This document shows positions 1 to 8,547 of a stretch of 32,989 nucleotides of DNA, piece by piece. Position 1 is the stretch's first letter. Each line of letters starts with the position of its first letter. Below the pieces are notes generated by a model. The model had not been told where the DNA came from. It saw nothing but the letters and a program-made list of their open reading frames with translations, and did no database searches. Source of the DNA: Flavobacteriales bacterium CG_4_9_14_3_um_filter_40_17 (GTDB lineage: Bacteria > Bacteroidota > Bacteroidia > Flavobacteriales > Flavobacteriaceae). Made by a program: the position numbers and the translations under genes. Location: positions 10,345 to 43,333 of the forward strand of contig PFUR01000075.1 in assembly GCA_002790195.1 (NCBI GenBank), read 5' to 3'.

Positions 1-129
1 AGGCAACTCAAAACCGTCAGGAGTAGCTATCAAAACCGTATCAGGTAATTTCACTTCAACCACCACACCCTTAAAATTTTGATCGATTGCTTCTACCCTG
101 TCGCCTACTTCAAATTGCTTATTTCTCAT
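1..129 (-). CDS. 5' end of a probable DUF2027 / Smr-domain protein (partial)
   Basis: Only the first 43 codons are in the window; the gene runs off the left edge. The visible N-terminus has a run of valine-rich beta strands around 'FEVGDRVEAID', 'GVVVEVK' and 'TPDGFELP'. It resembles the N-terminal DUF2027 domain of Bacteroidota proteins that carry an Smr (MutS2-type) domain at the C-terminus, but that part is not visible here. The ATG at 127-129 overlaps the stop of the upstream small membrane-protein gene by 11 bases, which suggests translational coupling in a rocD-led operon. The family call rests on a short stretch and is tentative; the existence of the gene is well supported by frame, start and overlap. 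Confidence 0.6.
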   Translation of the reverse strand, partial: MRNKQFEVGDRVEAIDQNFKGVVVEVKLPDTVLIATPDGFELP

Positions 130-331
130 TTTTTTGTTCTGGATTTGAATCTTCTGAAGGTTTCTCACCGGTAAAAAGTGAGGCTTTATAAATAGCAAAC
201 ATCAGTCCCGCGAAAACCGGAATCATCCACAACTGGTTAACGTTTTTGTTGCCTTGAATATAGAAAAGAAAACCAGCACTTACGAACATCAATAGCAAAT
301 ACAACAAGGAGCGTTTGGAAGATTTATCCAT
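119..331 (-). CDS. Small two-helix membrane protein of unknown function
   Basis: This encodes about 70 residues with a short basic N-terminus (MDKSSKRS), two hydrophobic helices (roughly residues 8-24 and 33-50) and a polar tail rich in E, N, K and S. I do not recognise a named family. I chose the ATG at 329-331, four bases after the rocD stop. A TTG at 344-346 would add five residues and overlap rocD, and is less likely. The gene is squeezed between rocD and the DUF2027-like gene with overlaps or near-overlaps, so the three are probably co-transcribed. Nothing in the sequence indicates a link to ornithine metabolism. Confidence 0.65.
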   Translation of the reverse strand: MDKSSKRSLLYLLLMFVSAGFLFYIQGNKNVNQLWMIPVFAGLMFAIYKASLFTGEKPSEDSNPEQKNEK

Positions 332-335
332 CGTA

Positions 336-1616
336 TTATTTTTCAAATTGACGAAGCGTCCGGCAAATGATATCCACGCAATCCAACAATTGTGCTTCGG
401 TCATCACGAGCGGTGGCGCAAAACGGATGATGTTGCCATGGGTCGGTTTTGCCAGCAAACCGTTGTGCATCAAAGCCAAGCAAATATCCCACGCCATCGA
501 TCCGTCTTCGCGGTCATTGATGACTATGGCGTTAAGCAAACCTTTGCCGCGAACCAATTTTACCAACTTGTTTTCTTGAATATACCCGTTCATTTTTTTC
601 CTGAAAAGTTGTCCCAATCGACGCGCATTTTGTGCTAATTTCTCATCGAAAACTACCTGCAAGGCAGCGACGGAAACGGCTGCGGCGATTGGATTCCCAC
701 CAAAAGTCGAACCGTGCTGCCCGGGATTGATGACATTCATAATTTCGTCATCACAAAGTACGACAGAAACCGGATAAGCACCGCCGGAAAGTGCTTTCCC
801 GAGTATCAAAATGTCGGGTCGCGTATAAGTGGCTTGTTTCTCACAGGCTTGCTCACAACTGCAATTCCCACAAACGGCCAAAAGCGAGCCTGTACGGGCA
901 ATACCTGTTTGAATTTCATCGGCGATGAACAGTACATTTTTTTGTTGGCACAGTTCTTTTGCTTTGCGGATATAACCTACATCCGGTGTGTAAACGCCCG
1001 CTTCGCCTTGGATGGGTTCGACCAAGAAACCGGCAATGTTTGCCGAAGAATTCAAGGCTTTTTCTAAGGCCACCGTGTCGTCGTAAGGAATTTTGATGAA
1101 TCCGGGGGTGTAGGGACCAAAATTCTTACGCGCATTTTCGTCATTGGAAAAAGAAATGACCGTGGTCGTGCGTCCGTGAAAATTGTTTTCGCAAACGATA
1201 ATCTGCGCATCGTTTTCGGCAATGCCTTTTTTCTCATAAGCCCATTTCCGGCAGATTTTGATGGCGGTTTCGACGGCTTCCGCACCTGTATTCATCGGTA
1301 AAACTTTTTCGAAACCAAAGTATTGCGTCACGAATTTTTCAAATTCACCCAGTTTATCATTGTAAAAAGCCCGGGAAGTAAGGGTAAGTTTTTGTGCTTG
1401 ATCCATCAGCGCATAAACGATTTTCGGATGGCAGTGGCCTTGGTTGACAGCAGAATAGGCGGAGAGAAAATCGTAGTACTTTTTTCCGTCCACATCCCAC
1501 ACGTAAACACCTTCACCCCGGTTTAAAACAACCGGAAGCGGATGATAATTGTGTGCGCCGTAGTGATTTTCGAGTTCGATAAAATGTTTGGAATCAGCAT
1601 TTTTGGAAGCAATCAT
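336..1616 (-). CDS. rocD: Ornithine--oxo-acid (delta) aminotransferase
   Basis: A class-III PLP aminotransferase of 426 residues. It moves the delta-amino group of ornithine to 2-oxoglutarate, giving glutamate semialdehyde/pyrroline-5-carboxylate, and so links arginine breakdown to proline and glutamate in the cytoplasm. Visible marks are the phosphate-binding NTGAEA (109-114), HGRT (147-150), the cofactor Asp in IADEIQTG (D233) and the Schiff-base lysine in ILGKALSGG (K274). A Cys-rich insertion before the lysine (C249, C252, C254, C258), close to CGNCSC, is common in Bacteroidota RocD. The whole-length fit and the start context favour RocD over acetylornithine aminotransferase (ArgD), and no arg genes are nearby. 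It leads a three-gene run with a small membrane protein and a DUF2027-like gene. Upstream is a 190-base divergent region with no clear minus-strand -7 box. Confidence 0.92.
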   Translation of the reverse strand: MIASKNADSKHFIELENHYGAHNYHPLPVVLNRGEGVYVWDVDGKKYYDFLSAYSAVNQGHCHPKIVYALMDQAQKLTLTSRAFYNDKLGEFEKFVTQYFGFEKVLPMNTGAEAVETAIKICRKWAYEKKGIAENDAQIIVCENNFHGRTTTVISFSNDENARKNFGPYTPGFIKIPYDDTVALEKALNSSANIAGFLVEPIQGEAGVYTPDVGYIRKAKELCQQKNVLFIADEIQTGIARTGSLLAVCGNCSCEQACEKQATYTRPDILILGKALSGGAYPVSVVLCDDEIMNVINPGQHGSTFGGNPIAAAVSVAALQVVFDEKLAQNARRLGQLFRKKMNGYIQENKLVKLVRGKGLLNAIVINDREDGSMAWDICLALMHNGLLAKPTHGNIIRFAPPLVMTEAQLLDCVDIICRTLRQFEK

Positions 1617-1756
1617 AAGATGACAATTTTAAAGAAAATAAACAACCATTCCTTCTTAACCGGAAGCCCGGAAATTGGAGAGAAATCATCCATCAGATTT
1701 GAATGTGCAATTTACGAAAGAATAATGTCATTTCACAAGACAAAACCTATTGAAAA

Positions 1757-1783
1757 TTGGTTTCAAAAAAATCATTACTTTTG
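1757..1783 (+). promoter_or_regulatory. Bacteroidota-type promoter for the small membrane genes
   Basis: TACTTTTG at 1776-1783 matches the -7 consensus TAnnTTTG. A TTG lies 16 bases upstream (1757-1759), and another at 1750-1752 gives a 23-base spacer. The start codon of the first small gene follows at 1808, leaving a leader of about 18 bases. Confidence 0.5.
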
Positions 1784-1807
1784 AAAAGAACTCAAAAACC
1801 CAAATCC

Positions 1808-1978
1808 ATGAATAAACAAAATATTTTGACCATCGGTGCGTTGCTGATGTTTGTCTTAGGTGCTGCTATGATTTATCTTGGCGCGATTAAACCAGACAAG
1901 ATTATATTGCCTCCATTTATCAGTGGACTCGGTTTTTTGGTCGTTGCATGGGTTTTTATCGGGCTTAGGAAATTGTAA
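1808..1978 (+). CDS. Small membrane protein (56 aa), unknown function
   Basis: A 56-residue protein that is almost entirely two hydrophobic helices (about residues 6-25 and 33-52), joined by a short loop with 'KPDK' and ended by a basic 'RKL'. I do not recognise a family. The start is the ATG at 1808; an in-frame upstream extension would cross the promoter and is rejected. A good Bacteroidota promoter lies just upstream, and a second tiny membrane-protein gene follows after 15 bases, so the two probably form an operon. They may be a paired inner-membrane component, but no role can be read from the sequence. Confidence 0.6.
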   Translation: MNKQNILTIGALLMFVLGAAMIYLGAIKPDKIILPPFISGLGFLVVAWVFIGLRKL

Positions 1979-1993
1979 TCTTTTTCAAATATT

Positions 1994-2182
1994 ATGAAAC
2001 TTACTAATTTTATCTATGGCATCAGCCTTGTCGCGCTGGGGCTTGCAATTTATTTTGTTGTCCAATATCCTGAATCAAACCGGTTACAAATGATTGCAGG
2101 TACATTGACAGGAATTGGGATTTCTTTAAATTTATATAGTTTTAACACCAAGCAACATCGTGTCAACTCAATAGAAAGATAG
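1994..2182 (+). CDS. Small membrane protein (62 aa), unknown function
   Basis: A 62-residue protein with a Lys-Leu start, a first helix at about residues 6-24, a short polar turn (QYPESNR), a second helix at about 32-48 and a polar C-terminus (NTKQHRVNSIER). It lies 15 bases after the previous small membrane-protein gene and has a similar two-helix layout, so it is probably the second gene of that transcript. There is no signal peptidase site, no lipobox and no recognisable domain. The ettA promoter begins just after its stop codon. Confidence 0.6.
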   Translation: MKLTNFIYGISLVALGLAIYFVVQYPESNRLQMIAGTLTGIGISLNLYSFNTKQHRVNSIER

Positions 2183-2188
2183 TATTTG

Positions 2189-2222
2189 TTTGTCGGTGTT
2201 TTTGTTAATTCTTGTAGCTTTG
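2189..2222 (+). promoter_or_regulatory. ettA promoter
   Basis: TAGCTTTG at 2215-2222 is a perfect match to TAnnTTTG. TTTG at 2189-2192 lies 22 bases upstream as the -33 element. The expected start of transcription is about 2228, giving a leader of about 15 bases before the ATG at 2244. This rules out the earlier in-frame start near 2190, which lies inside the promoter. Confidence 0.55.
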
Positions 2223-2243
2223 CACGTATCAAACCAAGCTAAC

Positions 2244-3935
2244 ATGTCAGACGATAAAAAAGTAATTTTTTCGATGTCGGGGGTTTCTAAAACCTACACC
2301 GGTGCAAACAAACCAATTCTCAATAACATCTACCTCAGCTTTTTCTACGGGGCAAAAATCGGCATACTCGGACTCAACGGATCAGGTAAATCTACCTTGC
2401 TGAAAATCATCGCGGGCGAAGAAAAAAATTTTCGAGGAAACGTGGTGTTCTCTCCGGGCTACACAGTCGGATATCTTCCGCAGGAACCGCTTTTGGACGA
2501 AAGCAAAACCGTGATCGATATCGTGAGAGAAGGTGCTGCGGAAACCGTCGCCATCCTTGATGAATACAATGCCATCAATGACCAATTCGGCCTAGAAGAA
2601 GTCTATTCCAATCCGGACAAGATGGAGAAACTGATGAACCGGCAGGCGGAATTGCAAGACAAAATCGACGCGGTCAACGCTTGGGATTTAGATACCAAAC
2701 TCGAAATCGCAATGGATGCTTTGCGCACACCCGATGCCGACACACCTATCAAGGTTTTATCGGGTGGCGAACGCCGCCGGGTGGCTCTGTGCCGGTTGCT
2801 GTTGCAAGAACCCGATGTTTTGCTGTTGGACGAACCGACCAACCATTTGGATGCCGAATCCGTACATTGGTTAGAACACCACTTATCTGAATACAAAGGG
2901 ACGGTCATCGCCGTAACCCACGACCGCTATTTTTTGGACAACGTAGCGGGTTGGATTTTGGAACTCGACCGTGGTGAAGGTATTCCGTGGAAAGGTAATT
3001 ATTCTTCATGGTTAGAGCAAAAATCACAACGCATGGCGCAGGAAGAAAAAACCGCCAGCAAGCGTCAAAAGACACTCGAACGCGAGTTGGAGTGGGTCCG
3101 GATGGCTGCCAAAGGACGGCAAGCCAAACAAAAAGCGCGTTTGAGTAATTATGAAAAGCTCCTCAACCAAGACCAAAAACAAGCTGAGGAAAAATTAGAA
3201 ATATACATCCCGAACGGGCCGAGGCTCGGCACCAATGTCATTGAAGCCAAAAGCGTGATGAAAGCTTACGGCGATAAGGTACTTTATGAAAATCTCAACT
3301 TCAGTTTGCCCCAAGCAGGCATCGTCGGCATCATCGGTCCAAACGGAGCAGGAAAAACGACTATTTTCAAAATGATAGTCGGGGAAGAAAAACCGGATAA
3401 AGGAAGTTTTGAAGTGGGCGACACAGTGAAAATCGCTTATGTGGATCAATCGCACTCCAATATTAACCCGGATAAAACCATCTGGCAGAATTTCGCAAAC
3501 GAGCAAGAGCTTATTATGATGGGCGGGCGCATGGTCAATTCAAGAGCTTATTTGAGCCGATTCAATTTTTCGGGCGGCGATCAAAACAAGAAAGTCAGCA
3601 CCCTGTCGGGCGGGGAACGCAACCGGCTGCACTTGGCGATGGCACTCAAAGAAGAAGGCAATGTCTTGCTGCTCGATGAGCCAACCAACGATTTGGACAT
3701 CAACACTTTGCGCGCCTTAGAAGAAGGGCTTGACAATTTTGCGGGTTGTGCTGTGATTATCTCGCACGACCGTTGGTTTTTGGATCGGGTTTGCACACAC
3801 ATCCTCTCTTTCGAGGGCAACTCAGAAGTATATTTCTTCGAAGGCTCATTCTCTGATTATGAAGAAAACAAGAGAAAAAGATTGGGTGGCGATTTGATTC
3901 CGAAACGTATCAAATACAAGAAATTGTTGCGGTAG
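2244..3935 (+). CDS. ettA: Energy-dependent translational throttle protein EttA (ABC-F)
   Basis: A 563-residue ABC-F ATPase with two ATP-binding cassettes and no membrane segment. Cassette 1 has Walker A GLNGSGKS (43-50), signature LSGGERRR and Walker B LLLDEPTNHLD; cassette 2 has GPNGAGKT, LSGGERNR and LLLDEPTNDLD. Between them is a long charged linker typical of the P-site tRNA-interaction motif. The E. coli EttA binds the ribosomal E site and gates the first elongation step according to ATP/ADP ratio. Length and the N-terminus 'SMSGVSKTY' fit EttA rather than Uup or drug-resistance ABC-F members. I start at ATG 2244 (MSDDKK), because the 18 residues before it would be encoded by the promoter. 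It is transcribed toward the tolC end of the efflux operon. Confidence 0.93.
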   Translation: MSDDKKVIFSMSGVSKTYTGANKPILNNIYLSFFYGAKIGILGLNGSGKSTLLKIIAGEEKNFRGNVVFSPGYTVGYLPQEPLLDESKTVIDIVREGAAETVAILDEYNAINDQFGLEEVYSNPDKMEKLMNRQAELQDKIDAVNAWDLDTKLEIAMDALRTPDADTPIKVLSGGERRRVALCRLLLQEPDVLLLDEPTNHLDAESVHWLEHHLSEYKGTVIAVTHDRYFLDNVAGWILELDRGEGIPWKGNYSSWLEQKSQRMAQEEKTASKRQKTLERELEWVRMAAKGRQAKQKARLSNYEKLLNQDQKQAEEKLEIYIPNGPRLGTNVIEAKSVMKAYGDKVLYENLNFSLPQAGIVGIIGPNGAGKTTIFKMIVGEEKPDKGSFEVGDTVKIAYVDQSHSNINPDKTIWQNFANEQELIMMGGRMVNSRAYLSRFNFSGGDQNKKVSTLSGGERNRLHLAMALKEEGNVLLLDEPTNDLDINTLRALEEGLDNFAGCAVIISHDRWFLDRVCTHILSFEGNSEVYFFEGSFSDYEENKRKRLGGDLIPKRIKYKKLLR

Positions 3936-3961
3936 GTTTGGTTAAAGGAAGCAGTTAGCTG

Positions 3962-3991
3962 TAAATAAAAACCCACGGTTTAAAGCGTGGG
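3962..3991 (-). terminator. Intrinsic terminator of the efflux operon
   Basis: A stem CCCACG (3972-3977) / CGTGGG (3986-3991) with an 8-base loop. On the minus strand it is followed by TTTTT then ATTTA, so it best serves the marR-hlyD-acrB-tolC transcript ending at 4013. It may also slow ettA transcription from the other side, but there is no U-run on that strand. Confidence 0.7.
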
Positions 3992-4012
3992 ATAAGGAAT
4001 TTAATACAACCC

Positions 4013-5344
4013 CTAAAACTCCACATCCAATAATTTTCCGGACAATTGCAGCAAATTGATTTCCGCTAATTTTGCATCGAATTTGGCCGTGTCCCGGCTG
4101 ACTTTGGCATTAATCAGATTGATTTGCGCCGTGCGAAAATCGATGGAAGTGATTTGTCCCAATTTGAATTGTTCTTCGGAACGTTGAAAATTCCGCTTGT
4201 TGGTTTGTAAGTTTTTTTCCTGAGTTTGAAGTACGTACAATTGATTTTCATAGGTTTCAAAAGCATTCGACACATCGCGGACTACCTGTTGCTCGGCCTG
4301 TTTCTTGCGGATTTCTTCATTTTCTATGGCGATTTTGGCATTCTTTACCCGGTTGATATCGGCTCCGTTAAAAATACTCCAACTCAAAGTTGCTGTCCCT
4401 GAAAAACCATAAGTTTCTTGTGTTTGCAAGAATGCGGAAGAGTTGTTTTGAAACTCAGCCCAATTGTAACTTCCCGAAACACCTAATTTTGGAAGAAACG
4501 AGGAGCGATTGACCTTTAAATCATATTTACGGATGTTGATATTAGTTTCCGCTTGAAGCAAAGAGACGTTTTTTTTCTTCGCTTCTTCAATCAACAGTTC
4601 CAAATTGAGTCGCGGGATAAACGCGACCGTTGTATCCACATCAAAATCGGCGCGTACTTCCTGACCCATAACAAAATTAAGATCACGTTTGGCATTCATG
4701 TAGAGTTGATTTGTATTCAAATAAGCGATGCTGTCGTTGTTTACATCTACCTCGGCATTGAGCACATCGAGTTGGGTGTTTTGCCCGTATTCGTAAACAT
4801 ATTTTGCCCGTGTCAGCCTATTTCTAGAAATTTCCAAGGATTGCTGTGCCGTTTCTGTTGTTTGTTTCAGTCGTGCCACATCAAAATACCCAGTCATCAA
4901 CTGGAAAATAGTTTGTTCGATAGTTTGTCTTGCTTGTAACTCCGACAATTGAAAAGACTCTTTCAACCGTTTGTAGTTGTATATCCTGCCCAATCCGTCA
5001 AAAAGCGTGTAATTAATGGTGCCGTTGGCATTGTATCGGCGTGACTCCGCGTTGATGAGTACCGTATTACTCCCGTCTCTAAAAGTTGCCGTGTTGTTGT
5101 TGTCCCGGACATAGGTTGCGTTGGAAGCTGCCGTCACGGTAGGCAAGTAGCCACTATTAAGCAAACCGTCGTTGTTGTCAGCTACTTTGACATCGTTTTT
5201 GGCGACCTGGACACCGTAATTGTTTTCCAAAGTAATCTTAATTGCTTCCTCTTTGGTCAAAACTGCTTGCGCCTGTAGAGTGTGCTTTGACAGCAACATA
5301 AAAATAAAAAGTACTAGGTAATTATTATTGCGTAATCTGATCAT
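4013..5344 (-). CDS. TolC-family outer-membrane efflux protein
   Basis: An outer-membrane factor of 443 residues that would form the exit duct of a tripartite pump. It has a signal peptide (MIRLRNNNYLVLFIFM..., cleavage likely after LQAQA) and then the internally duplicated alpha-helical/beta layout of the family, with long helices rich in Q, N, E and K (for example 'ARQTIEQTIFQLMTGYF' and the matching 'QAEQQVVRDVSNAFETYENQ'). I use the ATG at 5342-5344, because it places the signal peptide at the N-terminus; two earlier in-frame ATGs would put 11-16 charged residues ahead of it. Even so it overlaps the end of the RND gene by 20 bases, which supports translational coupling. It is the last gene before a terminator. 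Substrate unknown. Confidence 0.88.
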   Translation of the reverse strand: MIRLRNNNYLVLFIFMLLSKHTLQAQAVLTKEEAIKITLENNYGVQVAKNDVKVADNNDGLLNSGYLPTVTAASNATYVRDNNNTATFRDGSNTVLINAESRRYNANGTINYTLFDGLGRIYNYKRLKESFQLSELQARQTIEQTIFQLMTGYFDVARLKQTTETAQQSLEISRNRLTRAKYVYEYGQNTQLDVLNAEVDVNNDSIAYLNTNQLYMNAKRDLNFVMGQEVRADFDVDTTVAFIPRLNLELLIEEAKKKNVSLLQAETNINIRKYDLKVNRSSFLPKLGVSGSYNWAEFQNNSSAFLQTQETYGFSGTATLSWSIFNGADINRVKNAKIAIENEEIRKKQAEQQVVRDVSNAFETYENQLYVLQTQEKNLQTNKRNFQRSEEQFKLGQITSIDFRTAQINLINAKVSRDTAKFDAKLAEINLLQLSGKLLDVEF

Positions 5345-8300
5345 CTTCTTGTTCTGCTTTAAGTTCTTTGATTGCATTTTCCATGTCTTCACGAGGCACG
5401 CGTACTCCCGTTATCAACCAATTGATATTTACTTTTAAACTGTTGTTAAAAGAAAGAAAAATAGGCAATATAAATAAAGTCAACAAGGATCCGAAAGCAA
5501 TTCCGTAGGAAATAGAAATGGCCATCGGTTTGAGAAACTGTGCTTGTCGGCTTTCTTCGAGTAGCAATGGAGCCATCCCTGCAACCGTAGTTACGGTTGT
5601 TAGCAGAATAGCCCTAAACCTGGCTCTGCCTGCCTCAATCAGTGCTGCTTCAAACTTGACACCTTCCCTCAATAATCTGTTGAATTTGTCAATTAAAACC
5701 AAACCGTCATTGACCGCCACACCAATCAGGGCGATGATCCCCAACCAAGACAATATGTTGACTGGAAAATCGTGAAACCAATGCCCCCACGCTACCGCAA
5801 TGATGTTGAAAGGTATCAGCAACATCAATATAATAGGCTGGCTCATCGAACGGAAGGTAAAAGCAATCGTGACAAAAATCAAAAAGATGATGACGAAGGA
5901 AACTTTCCCTGCTGACTTTTGAATTTTATCTGCCTCTCTGCTCTGCCCTTCATAGGAAGCTTTTACGGACGGGTGTTTTTTAATAATTGCCGGTACTAAA
6001 TTGTTTTTTATATCATCTAAAATAGCCCCGGAATTCGAATTAGGATTTTCCAAATCGGCATTGACCTGAATTTCCCGCAATCCATCCAAGTGGTTGATAG
6101 CTACGTCGCCACGCACAATTTCATATTCCGCTATTTCCGAAAACGGTATCCGATCACCGGTAGGGGAAATAATCCGCATATCGTCTAAGTCATTGATAGA
6201 AGACCGGTTAGATCTTTCGTATCTTGTCCACACTTTGATTTCATCTTCACCTCTTTGAAAGCGCTGTGCTTGAAAGCCAAAAAACCCGTTTCTCACCTGC
6301 GCCATCACGGTTTGGTAATCCAACCCGACCGGATAGGCATTGTCTTTCAATTTTATCCGTATTTCTTTGATGCCCTCGGGGTCGTTGTCATTCACATCTT
6401 TGAGCATCGGGTTTTCTGCCATGCTTTTCTTAAGCTCCAATTTAGCTAATCGCAATTCTTCGATATCATTTCCAAGCAGGGATACTGATATGGGGCTTCC
6501 TCCAAAGTTGCCGCCAAAGCCGAATGTAAGTGTTTCTGCTCCATAGACCGGCCCAACTTTATCGCGAACGGCATTGGTAATGACAAAAGATTCTAAATCG
6601 CGTTCTTCACCCGGCAACAGATTGATCTCTAAGGATGCCCTCGATGTTCCGGGGCCGAGGCGTTTGATGATATTTTGGACCACTTGTTTGTGGCCGGATT
6701 GTTTCTCGGTCAAATCTTTGTTTACCAACCAAGACTTGGCTTCAATCATACTGATGATGGAATCGGTAATTTTGGCGTTGGTACCCTCAGGCATGGCAAG
6801 TGTGACGGCGACTCGATCACTGGCAATTCTTGGGAAAAGTGCTTTTCCAATGATGCCGCTTGACATAGAAGCCAAGGTGAGTATCAACAGTGCAAACAAA
6901 CCGGATAGGGTTATCAATTTGTTTCTCATAAAAGCAGTCACTACCGGTACGTAAAACTTATCGCGCATAAAATCCATCGCTTTATCGCCGTAGTGGTTTA
7001 CAATTTTGAATTTATCCAAAGCCCTGCCAATCAGTCCTCTTCCCTCAGTCAAGTCCGATTCATGCACCAATGCCTTTGAATGTGCAATATGCGCAGGTAA
7101 GGTTAGCAGTGCCTCTATAAGAGAAACGGCTAAGGTCAACATTACTATTTTGGATACTTCACTGAAAAAATCGCCAATCCGCCCATCCAAAAACAGGAAT
7201 ATTGAAAAAGCTAAAATTGTCGTCAGAATGGATGAGAAAATGGGGGCAATTACTTCCATTGTACCATCGATTGCCGCACGGACGGGTGATTTTCCTCGTT
7301 CGAAATGCTGATAAATGTTTTCCGCCACCACGATACCGTCATCCACCAAAATCCCGACAACAACAATCATCCCAAAAAGAGAAAGTAAATTGATGGTTAT
7401 GTCTAAAAGTGACGCAAAAACGAACATTCCCAAAAATGACAGCGGAATGCCAATACCGACCCAAAAAGCCATCCGGATATTGAGAAATACAGCAAGAATG
7501 ATAAAGACTAAAAGGGTTCCTTGCAAACCATTGCTGAGCAAAAGCGCAGTTCGTTGGTTGAGTGTTATAGAAGAATCGTTGACAATATCTAATTTGACAT
7601 TGTTATGGCTATGGTTGTAGTTTTCAACGTATTGATTCACCTGTTCGGCGGTAGAAACCAAATCTTCGCTGTTCGTGTTGCTGATGTTAACATTGACTGA
7701 TAGTTCCCCATTGAAAAAGGATGCATTGGGTGTTTCTTCAAACCGGTCTCTCACCGAGGCTACATCGCTCAGCCTGATGATGCGGCCTGAGTTTTCTGCG
7801 CGCACAACGATGTCGTTGATGCGGTCTGCATAGTACGACCGGTTGTTGGCTCTGATTAAATATTCTTCTGCGTCTGTCTTTATATTTCCGCCGGTAATCA
7901 ATATGTTTTCACGAGAAACTGCCTGCGCAACTTCTTGAAAACTTAGGTTGTATGCCAGCAAATCGGTTTCCCGGACGGCTATTTCTATCTCCTCTTCCGG
8001 ATATCCGGTTATGTCAACTTGAGAAATGCCCTTTAAAGCCCGCAGATCATTCTCTATGCTTCGCGTTATTTGTTTGAGGGTTGCCAAATCTATGTTTTTA
8101 CCACTGACGGAAAAACTGATGGTTTGCCGGATGTTTTCAACTTTTGCAACCACTAAAGGCTCCATTCCTGTTGGGAAAGACGGCACGCGGTCAACGGCAT
8201 TTTTTACATCGGCCAAAACCACATCAATATCGGCATTTTTTAATTTTTCAACCGTGATTGTGGTTGAATTTTCCCTCGATACGGAAGTGACCCGGTCAAC

Positions 8301-8531
8301 GCCAACCAATCCTTTCAGGTTGTCTTCAATTTTCACCACCACGCCTTCTTCTATTTCTTGGGGCGATGCGCCCGGGTAAACCGCGCTTATGGTGACAATC
8401 TCAGAGTCTGTCAGGGGAAAAAAAGAGGATTTCATGGAGAAAAACCCCAGAAAACCGAACAGTACGAAAAAGATGATAAAAACCCTTACCGCTACCGGGT
8501 ATTTGATAAAATATTCAATGACTTTCTGCAT
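5325..8531 (-). CDS. RND efflux transporter, permease subunit (AcrB/HAE1-like)
   Basis: A 1068-residue proton-driven inner-membrane pump. The N-terminal helix (about 12-32) is followed by a large periplasmic porter domain, a cluster of helices from about 335, and a duplicate of this plan in the second half. Helix 4 carries VVGILVDDGIVVAEN with the proton-relay pair D397/D398. The matching second-half segment reads IGVAVNDGLVLID. The start motif 'EYFIKYPVAVRVFIIFFVLFG' and 'PGASPQEIEEGVVVKIEDNL' are typical of the family. The size and the DD pair fit the HAE1 (drug or hydrophobic compound) group rather than the heavy-metal CusA group, but the substrate cannot be read. It lies 16 bases after hlyD and overlaps tolC. 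Confidence 0.92.
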   Translation of the reverse strand: MQKVIEYFIKYPVAVRVFIIFFVLFGFLGFFSMKSSFFPLTDSEIVTISAVYPGASPQEIEEGVVVKIEDNLKGLVGVDRVTSVSRENSTTITVEKLKNADIDVVLADVKNAVDRVPSFPTGMEPLVVAKVENIRQTISFSVSGKNIDLATLKQITRSIENDLRALKGISQVDITGYPEEEIEIAVRETDLLAYNLSFQEVAQAVSRENILITGGNIKTDAEEYLIRANNRSYYADRINDIVVRAENSGRIIRLSDVASVRDRFEETPNASFFNGELSVNVNISNTNSEDLVSTAEQVNQYVENYNHSHNNVKLDIVNDSSITLNQRTALLLSNGLQGTLLVFIILAVFLNIRMAFWVGIGIPLSFLGMFVFASLLDITINLLSLFGMIVVVGILVDDGIVVAENIYQHFERGKSPVRAAIDGTMEVIAPIFSSILTTILAFSIFLFLDGRIGDFFSEVSKIVMLTLAVSLIEALLTLPAHIAHSKALVHESDLTEGRGLIGRALDKFKIVNHYGDKAMDFMRDKFYVPVVTAFMRNKLITLSGLFALLILTLASMSSGIIGKALFPRIASDRVAVTLAMPEGTNAKITDSIISMIEAKSWLVNKDLTEKQSGHKQVVQNIIKRLGPGTSRASLEINLLPGEERDLESFVITNAVRDKVGPVYGAETLTFGFGGNFGGSPISVSLLGNDIEELRLAKLELKKSMAENPMLKDVNDNDPEGIKEIRIKLKDNAYPVGLDYQTVMAQVRNGFFGFQAQRFQRGEDEIKVWTRYERSNRSSINDLDDMRIISPTGDRIPFSEIAEYEIVRGDVAINHLDGLREIQVNADLENPNSNSGAILDDIKNNLVPAIIKKHPSVKASYEGQSREADKIQKSAGKVSFVIIFLIFVTIAFTFRSMSQPIILMLLIPFNIIAVAWGHWFHDFPVNILSWLGIIALIGVAVNDGLVLIDKFNRLLREGVKFEAALIEAGRARFRAILLTTVTTVAGMAPLLLEESRQAQFLKPMAISISYGIAFGSLLTLFILPIFLSFNNSLKVNINWLITGVRVPREDMENAIKELKAEQEDDQITQ

Positions 8532-8547
8532 GGCAATGAGATTTTTT

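Noticed and set aside
336-1616. ArgD (acetylornithine aminotransferase) as an alternative to RocD
   Set aside because: Length, N-terminus and the Cys-rich CGNCSC insertion fit RocD better, and no arginine synthesis genes are adjacent.
5325-8531. Heavy-metal (CusA-type) RND pump
   Set aside because: No metal-binding Met clusters were seen and the Asp-Asp pair in helix 4 fits the HAE1 type; substrate left open.
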